DNA from: DASVAL01 sp035649575
Lineage (GTDB): Bacteria > Planctomycetota > UBA1135 > UBA2386
Assembly (NCBI GenBank): GCA_035649575.1
Contig: DASRJH010000297.1
Coordinates: forward strand, 1 to 64,000
DNA: 64,000 bases
Direction of reading: 5' to 3'
The notes beneath the pieces are model-generated. The model ran no database searches, was not told where the DNA came from, and worked only from the letters and a program-made list of their open reading frames with translations. The translations under genes were made by a program, and so were the position numbers. Of the stretch, positions 1-7,333 are shown piece by piece. Within the stretch, counting starts at the first letter, position 1. Each line of letters starts with the position of its first letter.

Positions 1-70
1 TGATCGGCTCGGCATCGACCTGCCGCGTCGGCTCTCCATTCCCAAGGCACTCGAAGGGGTCGTCGTGTAG
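1..70 (+). CDS. C-terminal tail of an unidentified protein (partial)
   Basis: The frame beginning at base 2 is open to a TAG at 68-70 and ends in residues IPKALEGVVV. Only 22 residues lie inside the window, too few to identify a family. A small hairpin follows 10 bases later, consistent with the end of a transcription unit. It could be a chance open frame; codon use is GC-rich as in neighbouring genes. Confidence 0.35.
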   Translation, partial: DRLGIDLPRRLSIPKALEGVVV

Positions 71-79
71 TGACAACCA

Positions 80-100
80 AACGACGCAAGTCGTTGCTTT
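80..100 (+). terminator. Possible hairpin terminator
   Basis: AACGAC (80-85), loop GCAA, GTCGTT (90-95) forms a perfect 6-bp stem with a GNRA tetraloop, followed by GCTTTCC. The T-run is short, so intrinsic termination is only possible. It sits between the + strand tail at 1-70 and the convergent hemW gene. Confidence 0.35.
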
Positions 101-161
101 CCAATCCCACGGCCTACTGAACTGCGGAAGTTGGGCTAGGCTGCGCCACGGACGCGGTCCC

Positions 162-1334
162 TCACGCAAGCCCAGCGGCGAGATAGTCGGAGCCGACGCG
201 ATCGGCCATCAGCAGGCCGACAGGTGTGAGCCGCAGCACGCGCCCGTCGAAGTCCACCGAGCCGGAACGTTGGTGGGTTTCCGTGACGCCGGCGAAGAGC
301 CGCCGCAGCGGCACTTCCAACCTGGCCTCGATCGTCTGCAGATCGACTCCCTCCGCGCGTCGGATGCCGAGCCAGACTGCTTCGCTGGCACGCTGTCGCG
401 GACGCAGGGTCTCTGCGGAACCAGCGCACGGTTCACTCGCCAAGGCAGCTTCCGCCCAGGCCTCGACCGCTTTCAGATTCGTCGTGCGAACGCCGCGACG
501 GTGACTCGAGGCCCCCGGTCCTACTCCCGTGTAGTCGCCTTGCAACCAGTAGTGGTCGTTGTGCACGCAGATGCCGCCACGGCCAGCGAAGTTGCTGACC
601 TCATAGGCAGTGAACCCCGCGGCCGCGAGGCGCTCCCGCGCGTGCAAGAACATCCAGCGATCGTCTTCCTGGTCGTTGGGCGACACCTGCTCTCGCTGCA
701 GGTCCCGGTGAAGGCGCGTCCCCGGTTCGAAAGTGAGGTTGTAGCAAGACAGGTGGTCCGGCTGCAGCGCCAGCGCCCGATCCAGATCCGCGATCCACTC
801 CCCGCGAGTTTCGCCGGGGATGCCAAACATCAGGTCGAGGCTGACGTTCGCGAAGCCAGCTGCGCGCAGCAGCCCGAACGCCTCTTCGGCGCGCTCGGCC
901 GAGTGGGCGCGATCGAGGAACCGCAGGTGGTGCGCGTGGAAGCTCTGGACCCCGATGCTCATGCGAGTCACTCCAGCTGCGCGCGCCTGCTGCGCCTTCT
1001 CGAGGGTCAAGCTTTCGGGATTGGCTTCCATGGTCACCTCGCGGCACTCGTGCAATGACACGTGTGAGGCGAGGATCGAGAAGAGCCGTTGCAGTCGCTC
1101 CGGATCGAGCAGGCTCGGCGTTCCACCGCCGATGAAGATCGAGACTGGCGCTTCGCCGCGCCAACGGCACCCGAGTTCCGCATCCAACGCGCCCAGAAAG
1201 CGATCGTGCACGGAGCGGTCGTCGACGACGTACGAGTTGAAGTCGCAGTAGCCGCACTTCACGACGCAGAACGGCACGTGCACGTAGAGCGACGTGCCCA
1301 TGCCTGGTGCACAGAGCGCAGTTTGGGTCGACAC
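162..1334 (-). CDS. hemW: HemW-like radical SAM protein (coproporphyrinogen III oxidase-like)
   Basis: A 390-aa radical SAM protein with the CxxxCxxC cluster motif near the N-terminus (C23, C27, C30, in PFCVVKCGYCDF), followed by the GGGTPS SAM-binding motif and SIGVQSF. HemW proteins are about 380 residues; the family resembles HemN but is implicated in heme trafficking or insertion rather than proven oxidase activity. The frame opens with GTG at 1334; an ATG at codon 13 (1298) is an equally plausible start. It lies 47 bases downstream of the sigma factor gene on the same strand, so co-transcription is likely. The hemW versus hemN call rests on length and motif spacing. Confidence 0.88.
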   Translation of the reverse strand: MSTQTALCAPGMGTSLYVHVPFCVVKCGYCDFNSYVVDDRSVHDRFLGALDAELGCRWRGEAPVSIFIGGGTPSLLDPERLQRLFSILASHVSLHECREVTMEANPESLTLEKAQQARAAGVTRMSIGVQSFHAHHLRFLDRAHSAERAEEAFGLLRAAGFANVSLDLMFGIPGETRGEWIADLDRALALQPDHLSCYNLTFEPGTRLHRDLQREQVSPNDQEDDRWMFLHARERLAAAGFTAYEVSNFAGRGGICVHNDHYWLQGDYTGVGPGASSHRRGVRTTNLKAVEAWAEAALASEPCAGSAETLRPRQRASEAVWLGIRRAEGVDLQTIEARLEVPLRRLFAGVTETHQRSGSVDFDGRVLRLTPVGLLMADRVGSDYLAAGLA

Positions 1335-1381
1335 GACCGCACGCTACCCATCGCGGCCATTGCCGCAACCCCGGCGTCACC

Positions 1382-2236
1382 CTAACGTGACAGCCGACGG
1401 TTCCTCGGGAACGCGGGGCGCTCCTCGCCGAACTCGCGCGACATGATGCCGAACAGCTTCTCCAGGGCGTGCTGCTCCATCTGGCGAACGCGTTCGCGGG
1501 TGAGCCCGAACCGCTTGCCGATCGCCTTGAGCGTCATGGGCTCGCCGGTCCCGATCCCGAATCGCAGCTTCAAGATGCGGGACTCGCGCGTGTCGAGCTT
1601 CTCGAGCAATTCACGCATCCGTCCAATCTCCATCGCCGACTGGATCTCCTCTTCGGGAGATTGACTGCGCGTGTCCTCGATGGCGTCCGCGAACGTGGCA
1701 CCGGTCTCCTCGCTCATCGAATGCGTCGGCTGGGAGTTCGCGAGCACCGTGTTCCTCACGACATTCCAGTTGGCCTCGGGCAACTCCAGCTCCTCTGCGA
1801 TCTCGCCCGAAGTGGCCGGACGCCCGAGGCGGTAGTTCAGCTCCAGCGAGGTCGCCTTCCATCGCACCACGATCTCCGACATGTAGGATGGCACGCGCAC
1901 GGTCTTGGAACTGTTGACCAGGGAGCGTCGGATGCCCTGCTTGATCCACCACGTCGCGTAGGTCGAGAACCGGCAACCGGCCTTCGGGTCGAACTTCTCG
2001 ACGGCCTTCATGAGGCCGATGTTGCCTTCCTCGATGAGGTCCATGAACGACAACCCCCGGTTGCCGTAGTTCTTCGCGATCGAGACCACGAGGCGCAGGT
2101 TGGCGCGGATCATGTGCTCCCGCGCCGCGAGGTCGCCTTTCTGGATGCGATTGGCCAACTCGATCTCTTGTGCCGCTGTCAGCAGCGGCACTTCGTTGAT
2201 GTCGGCCATATACGTGTCGAGCCCATGGTCCCGCAT
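1382..2236 (-). CDS. Sigma-70 family RNA polymerase sigma factor (group 2, RpoD/RpoS-like)
   Basis: A 284-aa sigma factor directing RNA polymerase to promoters. Region 1.2 starts at [14 protein letters not shown], region 2 contains [19 protein letters not shown] and [15 protein letters not shown], and region 4 ends with [17 protein letters not shown], the helix-turn-helix that reads the -35 element. It lacks the long region 1.1 and non-conserved insert of housekeeping RpoD, and 284 aa is typical of group-2 factors. The frame is open to 2299, but the ATG at 2236 is chosen because GAGAGGAG lies 6 bases upstream and the protein then begins directly in region 1.2. hemW follows downstream. The upstream region holds duplicated 44-mers flanking a hairpin. 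Confidence 0.93.
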   Translation of the reverse strand: MRDHGLDTYMADINEVPLLTAAQEIELANRIQKGDLAAREHMIRANLRLVVSIAKNYGNRGLSFMDLIEEGNIGLMKAVEKFDPKAGCRFSTYATWWIKQGIRRSLVNSSKTVRVPSYMSEIVVRWKATSLELNYRLGRPATSGEIAEELELPEANWNVVRNTVLANSQPTHSMSEETGATFADAIEDTRSQSPEEEIQSAMEIGRMRELLEKLDTRESRILKLRFGIGTGEPMTLKAIGKRFGLTRERVRQMEQHALEKLFGIMSREFGEERPAFPRNRRLSR

Positions 2237-2242
2237 GGCAGT

Positions 2243-2250
2243 CTCCTCTC
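2243..2250 (-). promoter_or_regulatory. Shine-Dalgarno site that sets the sigma factor start
   Basis: On the minus strand this reads GAGAGGAG, 6 bases before the ATG at 2236. It supports that start over the upstream in-frame ATG at 2299. Confidence 0.7.
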
Positions 2251-2332
2251 GGTGTGACAACTGCCGTATCGACCGACCCTTCCACTCACATTCTCGCAAG
2301 TGGACGAGGGGCTACCGATCCGAGACTCCGGC

Positions 2333-2480
2333 TACCGGGAAACAGCCATCCCGTCTCCTCGCCCCGGTGGCTCGGACTCATCGCCGCAGCGGTTGTGGCT
2401 GTTTCGCCCCCAGGCCGCGCTGCGGTGATGCTCAACTACCAGGAAACAGCCGTGCCGTGTCCTTGCCCCGGTGGCTCGGA
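2333..2480. repeat. Pair of 44-bp direct repeats flanking a hairpin
   Basis: Copy 1 (2333-2376) and copy 2 (2437-2480) match at 39 of 44 positions, with a 104-base period; both contain AAACAGCC and end in GCCCCGGTGGCTCGGA. Between them, TGGCTGTTT (about 2396-2404) is an inverted copy of the AAACAGCC core, so alternative pairings with either flank are possible. The array lies between the end of the DUF5989 gene and the start of the sigma gene, both on the minus strand. It may be a terminator, a leader regulating the sigma gene, or a mobile palindromic element. Confidence 0.75.
2379..2430. other. Large imperfect hairpin between the 44-bp repeats
   Basis: CATCGCCGCAGCGG (2379-2392) can pair with CCGCGCTGCGGTGATG (2415-2430), about 14 base pairs with one G-T pair and a 2-base bulge, around a 22-base loop. 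No T-run follows on either strand, which argues against a simple intrinsic terminator. Confidence 0.6.
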
Positions 2481-2505
2481 CCGTCCGGGGCTCACGCCGT
2501 TGCAC

Positions 2506-2718
2506 TCACACGAAGGAGTAGAGGAACGGCGCGACACCCGTGGCACCGAGCACGAGCAGCACTCCGAGCAAGAGGAAGACGATCAGGATCGGCGCCATCC
2601 ACCAGACCTTGTTCTCGGCCATGAACGCGACGAACTCGGCGACGAGCCCACGTTCTTCCTGGCCTGCCGCCTTCAGGAACTCATCCTTCGGAGTGTCTTC
2701 TTGCCGATGCTCGCTCAT
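2506..2718 (-). CDS. Small DUF5989-like membrane protein
   Basis: A 70-aa protein with a charged N-terminal half (MSEHRQEDTPKDEFLKAAG), a WW pair, and one hydrophobic segment (APILIVFLLLGVLLVLGATG, about residues 43-62) ending near the C-terminus. Small proteins of this form, placed in DUF5989, are typically encoded beside SxtJ-like proteins and NodU/CmcH carbamoyltransferases, which is exactly the order here. It is the last gene of that minus-strand operon, 28 bases after the SxtJ-like gene. Biochemical function is unknown; it may scaffold or anchor the carbamoyltransferase at the inner membrane. The family call rests on size, topology and context. Confidence 0.8.
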   Translation of the reverse strand: MSEHRQEDTPKDEFLKAAGQEERGLVAEFVAFMAENKVWWMAPILIVFLLLGVLLVLGATGVAPFLYSFV

Positions 2719-2746
2719 GGTGATCGTAGGTCAGGAGGTTGAGCCG

Positions 2747-3193
2747 TCAGTATAGCTTGAAGTAGCTCGACGCGTCGCGGGCGGGACCCCGATCTCGCCA
2801 ATAACTGGTCCGGTTGGGTTCGAGTTTGCGTCCCAGAGCATCCCGACTGAAGAGGCGGAAGCAGAGGCCGATCGGCGTCATCACGAGGAAGAAGATCGCC
2901 GCCATCAGCACGTGGGAGAGCACGAAGCCGATCGGGAAGGCGACTACGCTGAGGATCTGGAACAGGGCTCGCGGGATCAGCTTCTCGAGCAACGCGCCGA
3001 AGGAGCCCAGCAAGTCCACCAACACCAGTTCGACGACCGCAACCAGCACGCCGATTCCGATCAGCGTCACGACCCAGGCCCTGGGCAGGTCGTGCTGCCA
3101 GGACAGGAACCCGGCGACCGCGGGAAAGAGGACCAGCGAGGCCCAGGCAAACTGGCGCATCACGCGCCGATCAGGGTCGAGATTCAGTTTCAC
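2747..3193 (-). CDS. SxtJ-family membrane protein
   Basis: A 148-aa integral membrane protein. It starts with LNLDPDRRVMRQFAW, the soluble N-terminal signature of SxtJ-like proteins. Three to four hydrophobic segments follow: WASLVLFPAVAGF, VVTLIGIGVLVAVVELVLV, and a pair around FQILSVVAFPIGFVLSHVLMAAIFFLVMTP given here only by its ends. The C-terminus is basic and aromatic (SYWRDRG, SSYFKLY). SxtJ is named from saxitoxin clusters, where it lies beside the carbamoyltransferase SxtI; its function is not established. The GTG at 3193 is chosen because it lies 4 bases after the carbamoyltransferase stop and gives the family N-terminus; the upstream part of the frame overlaps that gene. Confidence 0.82.
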   Translation of the reverse strand: MKLNLDPDRRVMRQFAWASLVLFPAVAGFLSWQHDLPRAWVVTLIGIGVLVAVVELVLVDLLGSFGALLEKLIPRALFQILSVVAFPIGFVLSHVLMAAIFFLVMTPIGLCFRLFSRDALGRKLEPNRTSYWRDRGPARDASSYFKLY

Positions 3194-3197
3194 GCCG

Positions 3198-5033
3198 TCA
3201 GTCCAGGGAGAATCCCGCCAGATACTTTTCGCGATCGATCGCGGGCAGATCCCGCTGTGCCGCGCGCCGGATGACGAAGTTCTCGAGCACGAGCACGTCC
3301 ATCTCGGTGCCGAGGAAGCAGCGCAGCGCATCCTGCGGCGTGCATACGATCGGTTCACCGCGCACGTTGAAGCTCGTGTTGATGAGCACAGGGCAGCCGG
3401 TGCGCTGCTTGAACCGCCGCATGAGGTTCGCGAGCCGCGGATTGCGCTCGGAGTCCACGGTCTGCAGACGCGCCGAGAAGTCGACGTGAGTCACGGCGGG
3501 AATCACGGAGCGCAACTGCTTCAGCTTGTCGAGCCCGCGCGCGGCCGAGTCCACCGGCTTGCGTTTGTTGTCGCGCACGGGGGCCACGACGAGCATGTAG
3601 GGGCTGTCGTGCTGCGGCGCGATGTCGAAGAACTCGCTCGCGTCTTCGCGCAGCACGATCGGTGCAAACGGCCGGAACGACTCGCGGAATTTGATCTTCA
3701 GGTTCATCACGCTCTGCATCTTCGGCGACCGCGCGTCACCGATGATGCTGCGCGCACCGAGCGCGCGCGGACCGAACTCCATCTGTCCCTGGAACCAGCC
3801 GATCACGTTCTCCTGCTCGATCAGTTCGGCTACGCGGTCGGCGAGCTGCGCTTCGGCGCCGCACTCCTCGTAGACGACCTTCTGGCCGTCGAGGAACGAA
3901 CGGATGTCCTTCGGCTCGTAACGCGGCCCGAGCAGACTACCGCGCTGCGAGTCCGTGGCGCGGGACACCTGGCGCGGTTTGCCGAGCAGGTTGTGCCACA
4001 CGAACTGCGCCGAGCCCAGCGATCCGCCGGCGTCGCCGGCCGCGGGCTGGATCCAGATCTGCTCGAACGGTCCCTCGCGCAGGATCACGCCGTTGCCGAC
4101 GCAGTTGAGTGCGACACCGCCGGCGAGGCAGAGGTTCTTCTTGCCGGTCACCGCGTGCGCATGCCGCGCCGTGTTCAGCATGACCTCCTCGGTCACCTTC
4201 TGGATCGATGCGGCGAGATCCATGTGGCGCTGCTCGAGCGGCGACTCCGGTCGCCGCGGGGGGGCGCCGAAGAGAGCGTGGAACTTCTTGCTCGTCATCG
4301 TCAGCCCCTGGCAGTAGTTGAAGTACGACAGGTTCAGCCGGTAGCTGCCATCGTCGCGCATGTCGATCAGGTGGTCGCGGATCTGCTTCGCGAAACACGG
4401 CTCGCCATAGGGGGCGAGCCCCATGAGCTTGTATTCGCCGCTGTTGACCTTGAAGCCGCAGTAGTAGGTGAAGGCCGAGTAGAGCAGGCCCAGCGAGTGC
4501 GGGAAGCGGATCTCCTTCAAGAGCCGCAGCTTGTTGCCCTCGCCGACACCGATCGTCGTGGTCGCCCATTCGCCGACGCCGTCCATCGTCAGGATCGCCG
4601 CATCCTGGAACGGCGACGGATAGAACGCGGACGCCGCGTGACTCTCGTGGTGTTCGGGGAAGACGTAGCGGTTCCTCGGCCTCTGGCCGAGGCTCCTGTC
4701 GAGCAGGCGCCGCATGTTGAGCTTCTCACCGATCAGGATGGGCAGCGACTTGGCGAACGATCGCAGACCGAGCGGCGCGTAGCCGAGGAACGTCTCGATG
4801 ACGCGGTGGAACTTCAGGATCGGCTTGTCATAGAACGCGACGAAGTCGACCTCGGCGGCGCGAATGCCCGCCGTCTGCAGACAGAACTCGACTGCGCGCG
4901 ACGGGAAGGTCGCATCGTGCTTCTTGCGCGTGAAGCGCTCCTCTTGAGCTGCAGCGACGATCTCGCCGTCGCGCAGCAGGCTCGCGGCGGAATCGTGGTA
5001 GAACGCAGAGATTCCGAGGACGAAGGTGGGCAT
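3198..5033 (-). CDS. Carbamoyltransferase, NodU/CmcH/SxtI family
   Basis: A 611-aa cytoplasmic O-carbamoyltransferase that uses carbamoyl phosphate and ATP to place a carbamoyl group on a hydroxyl. The N-terminal Kae1-like domain shows VLGISAFYHDSAASLL, EERFTRKKHD and the metal-binding HHESHAASAFYPSPF. The C-terminal domain shows GQMEFGPRALGARSI and VLINTSFNVRGEPIV. Length matches NodU/CmcH (about 570-620 aa). The ATG at 5033 gives the canonical N-terminus; the frame extends to 5147 but that part looks non-coding. SxtJ- and DUF5989-like genes follow 4 and 28 bases apart, and an SGNH hydrolase gene is divergent. The acceptor substrate cannot be read from sequence; a cell-surface glycan or secondary metabolite is inference from related clusters. 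Confidence 0.92.
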   Translation of the reverse strand: MPTFVLGISAFYHDSAASLLRDGEIVAAAQEERFTRKKHDATFPSRAVEFCLQTAGIRAAEVDFVAFYDKPILKFHRVIETFLGYAPLGLRSFAKSLPILIGEKLNMRRLLDRSLGQRPRNRYVFPEHHESHAASAFYPSPFQDAAILTMDGVGEWATTTIGVGEGNKLRLLKEIRFPHSLGLLYSAFTYYCGFKVNSGEYKLMGLAPYGEPCFAKQIRDHLIDMRDDGSYRLNLSYFNYCQGLTMTSKKFHALFGAPPRRPESPLEQRHMDLAASIQKVTEEVMLNTARHAHAVTGKKNLCLAGGVALNCVGNGVILREGPFEQIWIQPAAGDAGGSLGSAQFVWHNLLGKPRQVSRATDSQRGSLLGPRYEPKDIRSFLDGQKVVYEECGAEAQLADRVAELIEQENVIGWFQGQMEFGPRALGARSIIGDARSPKMQSVMNLKIKFRESFRPFAPIVLREDASEFFDIAPQHDSPYMLVVAPVRDNKRKPVDSAARGLDKLKQLRSVIPAVTHVDFSARLQTVDSERNPRLANLMRRFKQRTGCPVLINTSFNVRGEPIVCTPQDALRCFLGTEMDVLVLENFVIRRAAQRDLPAIDREKYLAGFSLD

Positions 5034-5175
5034 GAATCCGGGGACGGGCCGTTGCGAGGAGCCGAGAGCGGCGGGGGAGTATGCCGCGCTCGCGAAAGTG
5101 CTGCAGCCGAAAAACACCCGCATGTGGGCACCCGCGCGCCGTGCCATGGCAATCCCGAGAAGCTAGGCTTCGGCG

Positions 5176-6339
5176 ATGCACTCCACGCCACTGCGGCGGA
5201 AAAGAGCCGTCACGCGGCTCGCGCTCGCCCTGCTGGCAACCGTGGTTGCGGTCGGGGCGTGTGAATTGACGCTGCGCATTTTCGTCGAAGCGTGGCAACC
5301 ACCGCTGGGCAACCTGAGCTACGCGAAAGGCGATGGCACGCCGATCACCTTCGATGAAGCCCGGGAGCAGCACCTGTTGGTGGAGGTCGCACCGGACGGA
5401 GCGGCCTCACCACCGCGCAAGCGCCTCACGTGGGCGCCAGGGCAGACCTTCTTCCTCTGCTACACCGACGCCGACCAGCTGCGACGAGACTGGTTCGATG
5501 CGCGCGGTCGCGTGCCGGTCCACATCAATCGCTTCGGCTTGCGCGAACGCGAGATCACCCAGGACAAGCCGGCCGGGCAGAAACGCATCCTGTGCCTTGG
5601 CGACTCGTTCACGTTCGCGTGGGGCATTCCGATCGAGACGGGATGGGTCCGACTGCTCGAAGGCAAACTGCGCGCGAGCGGAAAGGACGTCTTCACGGTC
5701 AACTGCGGAGCCGCGGGCACAGTCTGCGTCGACGAGTACTGGTGGGGGCTCGAGCACCGCTTCCACGTGTTCGGTCCCGACGCCGTCGTCGTCACGATCT
5801 GCTTGAACGATCTCATTCCAAGCAGCGGCCTCTCCGTCATCGCCCCACCCCCGTCGACTGGCCTGCGCACGCTCGACCTCTTCGTACGCGCCCTCGGACG
5901 CAACCAGCTCGACCTCGATCCAACGCGCGACTGGGTGCAGGAGCTGCTCGATCTCCCAGTGGAACAGGCTTTGGCAGCCGGACTTGCTGGACACGACAAG
6001 CCATTCGAAGCGATGTGGTCCCAGGGTGTACCGCAAGCTTGCCTAGGCGCGATGAAGCGCTGGTGCGACGAGCGTAAGGTCAAGTTCATGGTGATCTTGT
6101 GGCCGTTTTTGCAGGGGCTCGGCGACGCCCGGCACTACCCGTTCCAGAAGTTGCACGACCTGGTCGCTCTCTACTGCAAAGCCGCCGGAATCCCGTTTCT
6201 CGACGTGCTCCCGTCGCTCGCGAAGACGAGGGCCGAGGACCTCTGGGTCACGCCGGCCGACCCCCATCCGAATCCGCTCGCGCAGGACCTCGCAATCCGC
6301 CTGATCGAGCCGTTCGTGGCCACACATTGTGGCCTTTGA
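5176..6339 (+). CDS. SGNH/GDSL hydrolase-family protein, membrane-anchored or secreted
   Basis: A 387-aa protein with a basic N-terminus and a hydrophobic segment (about residues 14-28, LALALLATVVAVGACEL), probably an uncleaved anchor or signal; a Cys at about 29 lies inside that segment. The SGNH fold is indicated by block I CLGDSFTFAWG (nucleophile about S144), block III ICLNDL, and block V DPHPN (D362, H364). SGNH enzymes remove or transfer acyl groups, usually on extracytoplasmic glycans. It is divergent from the carbamoyltransferase operon with 142 bases between starts, so the two units may share a control region. No other domain is evident. Confidence 0.8.
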   Translation: MHSTPLRRKRAVTRLALALLATVVAVGACELTLRIFVEAWQPPLGNLSYAKGDGTPITFDEAREQHLLVEVAPDGAASPPRKRLTWAPGQTFFLCYTDADQLRRDWFDARGRVPVHINRFGLREREITQDKPAGQKRILCLGDSFTFAWGIPIETGWVRLLEGKLRASGKDVFTVNCGAAGTVCVDEYWWGLEHRFHVFGPDAVVVTICLNDLIPSSGLSVIAPPPSTGLRTLDLFVRALGRNQLDLDPTRDWVQELLDLPVEQALAAGLAGHDKPFEAMWSQGVPQACLGAMKRWCDERKVKFMVILWPFLQGLGDARHYPFQKLHDLVALYCKAAGIPFLDVLPSLAKTRAEDLWVTPADPHPNPLAQDLAIRLIEPFVATHCGL

Positions 6340-6652
6340 GCAGTTTCCCTGCGGCGCCGAGTGGGACCGGCAGCAGCAGCAAGGCCACGTCATCGCGCGT
6401 CTTCGACGGCACGAGTCGCTGCTCCCGGTTTCAAGGTGATTCTAGGAACTCTGAAATTGACCGGACGCCGGCGATCTTTTACAGGGGCTGCCCTTTCCGG
6501 GCACTCGCACGTGCTCCGCCAGCCCTGGTTTCCGCCACGGTCATCCGGTTCGACTTTGGCAGCAGGTTGGTTCGACCCTGCTTACCCGAGCAAGGTCCGA
6601 TCGTGATTCCCAGCAACCGCAAACCTCCCCGACGCCGCGGAGCGGACCCACC
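6340..6652 (+). promoter_or_regulatory. Leader of the act-cox cluster with a candidate promoter
   Basis: This 313-base gap precedes the 13-kb respiratory cluster. TTGACC at 6457-6462 is a good -35 match. TTACAG at 6479-6484, after a 16-base spacer, is only a weak -10. A short TGCCC/GGGCA hairpin (6489-6503) follows. No open frame here looks coding. The promoter call is tentative. Confidence 0.3.
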
Positions 6653-7333
6653 TTGACTGTCCTGTTTCCCAAGTGGACCAACAAGTTGCCGGCCGTGCTC
6701 GCGCTCGGTGCGGCCGCGATGGGCCTGTTCGTGGTTTTCGCAGTGTCCTTCTGGTTCTCTCCATACCACACGGATGTCGGCTACCAGCCGCACCAGCCGA
6801 TCGCCTACAGCCATGCCCTGCACGCCGGCGCGTTGGGCATGGACTGCCGCTATTGCCATCGCATGGTGGAAGAAGGGCCGCACGCGACCATCCCCGATGC
6901 GGAAACCTGTCTCGGCTGTCACCGCCACGTGCTGAAGGACAGCATTGCCCTCAAGCTGCTGCGCGACCAGGCTGGTGCCGACGCGAGGGGTGATGGCCCC
7001 CCGATCGAGTGGGTCAAGGTCCACCTGCTGCCGGACTACGCCTACTTCAATCACGCCGTGCACATCAGGGTCGGCGTCGGGTGCGCGAGCTGCCATGGCC
7101 GGATCGACCAGATGGAATTCGTGCGTCAGGCCGAGCCACTGAGCATGGGCTGGTGCCTCGAGTGCCACCGCAATCCGACCGCTCACATCCGGCCCGCGGG
7201 CGTGTCGGTCACCCAGATGGATTGGCTCCCCACCGAGGCCAGCATCGCCGCGGCCCGAAGGCAACTCGAGTGGCAGGGCGAGAACCCGCCCGAGTTGAAC
7301 CCTCCGACCCATTGCGCGGCCTGCCACCGATGA
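6653..7333 (+). CDS. actA: Alternative complex III subunit ActA, pentaheme cytochrome c
   Basis: A 226-aa protein with one N-terminal transmembrane segment (about residues 12-34) and five CxxCH heme-binding motifs: CRYCH, CLGCH, CASCH, CLECH and CAACH, the last at the C-terminus. ActA is the multiheme periplasmic subunit of alternative complex III, a quinol:cytochrome c (or direct oxidase) reductase unrelated to bc1. The start is TTG at 6653, followed directly by a sensible N-terminus (TVLFPKWTNKL); no ATG is available before the membrane segment. The stop overlaps the actB start (ATGA), implying translational coupling. First gene of the act-cox cluster. Confidence 0.92.
   Translation: MTVLFPKWTNKLPAVLALGAAAMGLFVVFAVSFWFSPYHTDVGYQPHQPIAYSHALHAGALGMDCRYCHRMVEEGPHATIPDAETCLGCHRHVLKDSIALKLLRDQAGADARGDGPPIEWVKVHLLPDYAYFNHAVHIRVGVGCASCHGRIDQMEFVRQAEPLSMGWCLECHRNPTAHIRPAGVSVTQMDWLPTEASIAAARRQLEWQGENPPELNPPTHCAACHR

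Noticed and set aside
2814..5264. An 816-codon plus-strand frame opposite the carbamoyltransferase and SxtJ-like genes
   Set aside because: The minus strand carries the complete carbamoyltransferase motif set; the plus frame is a shadow.
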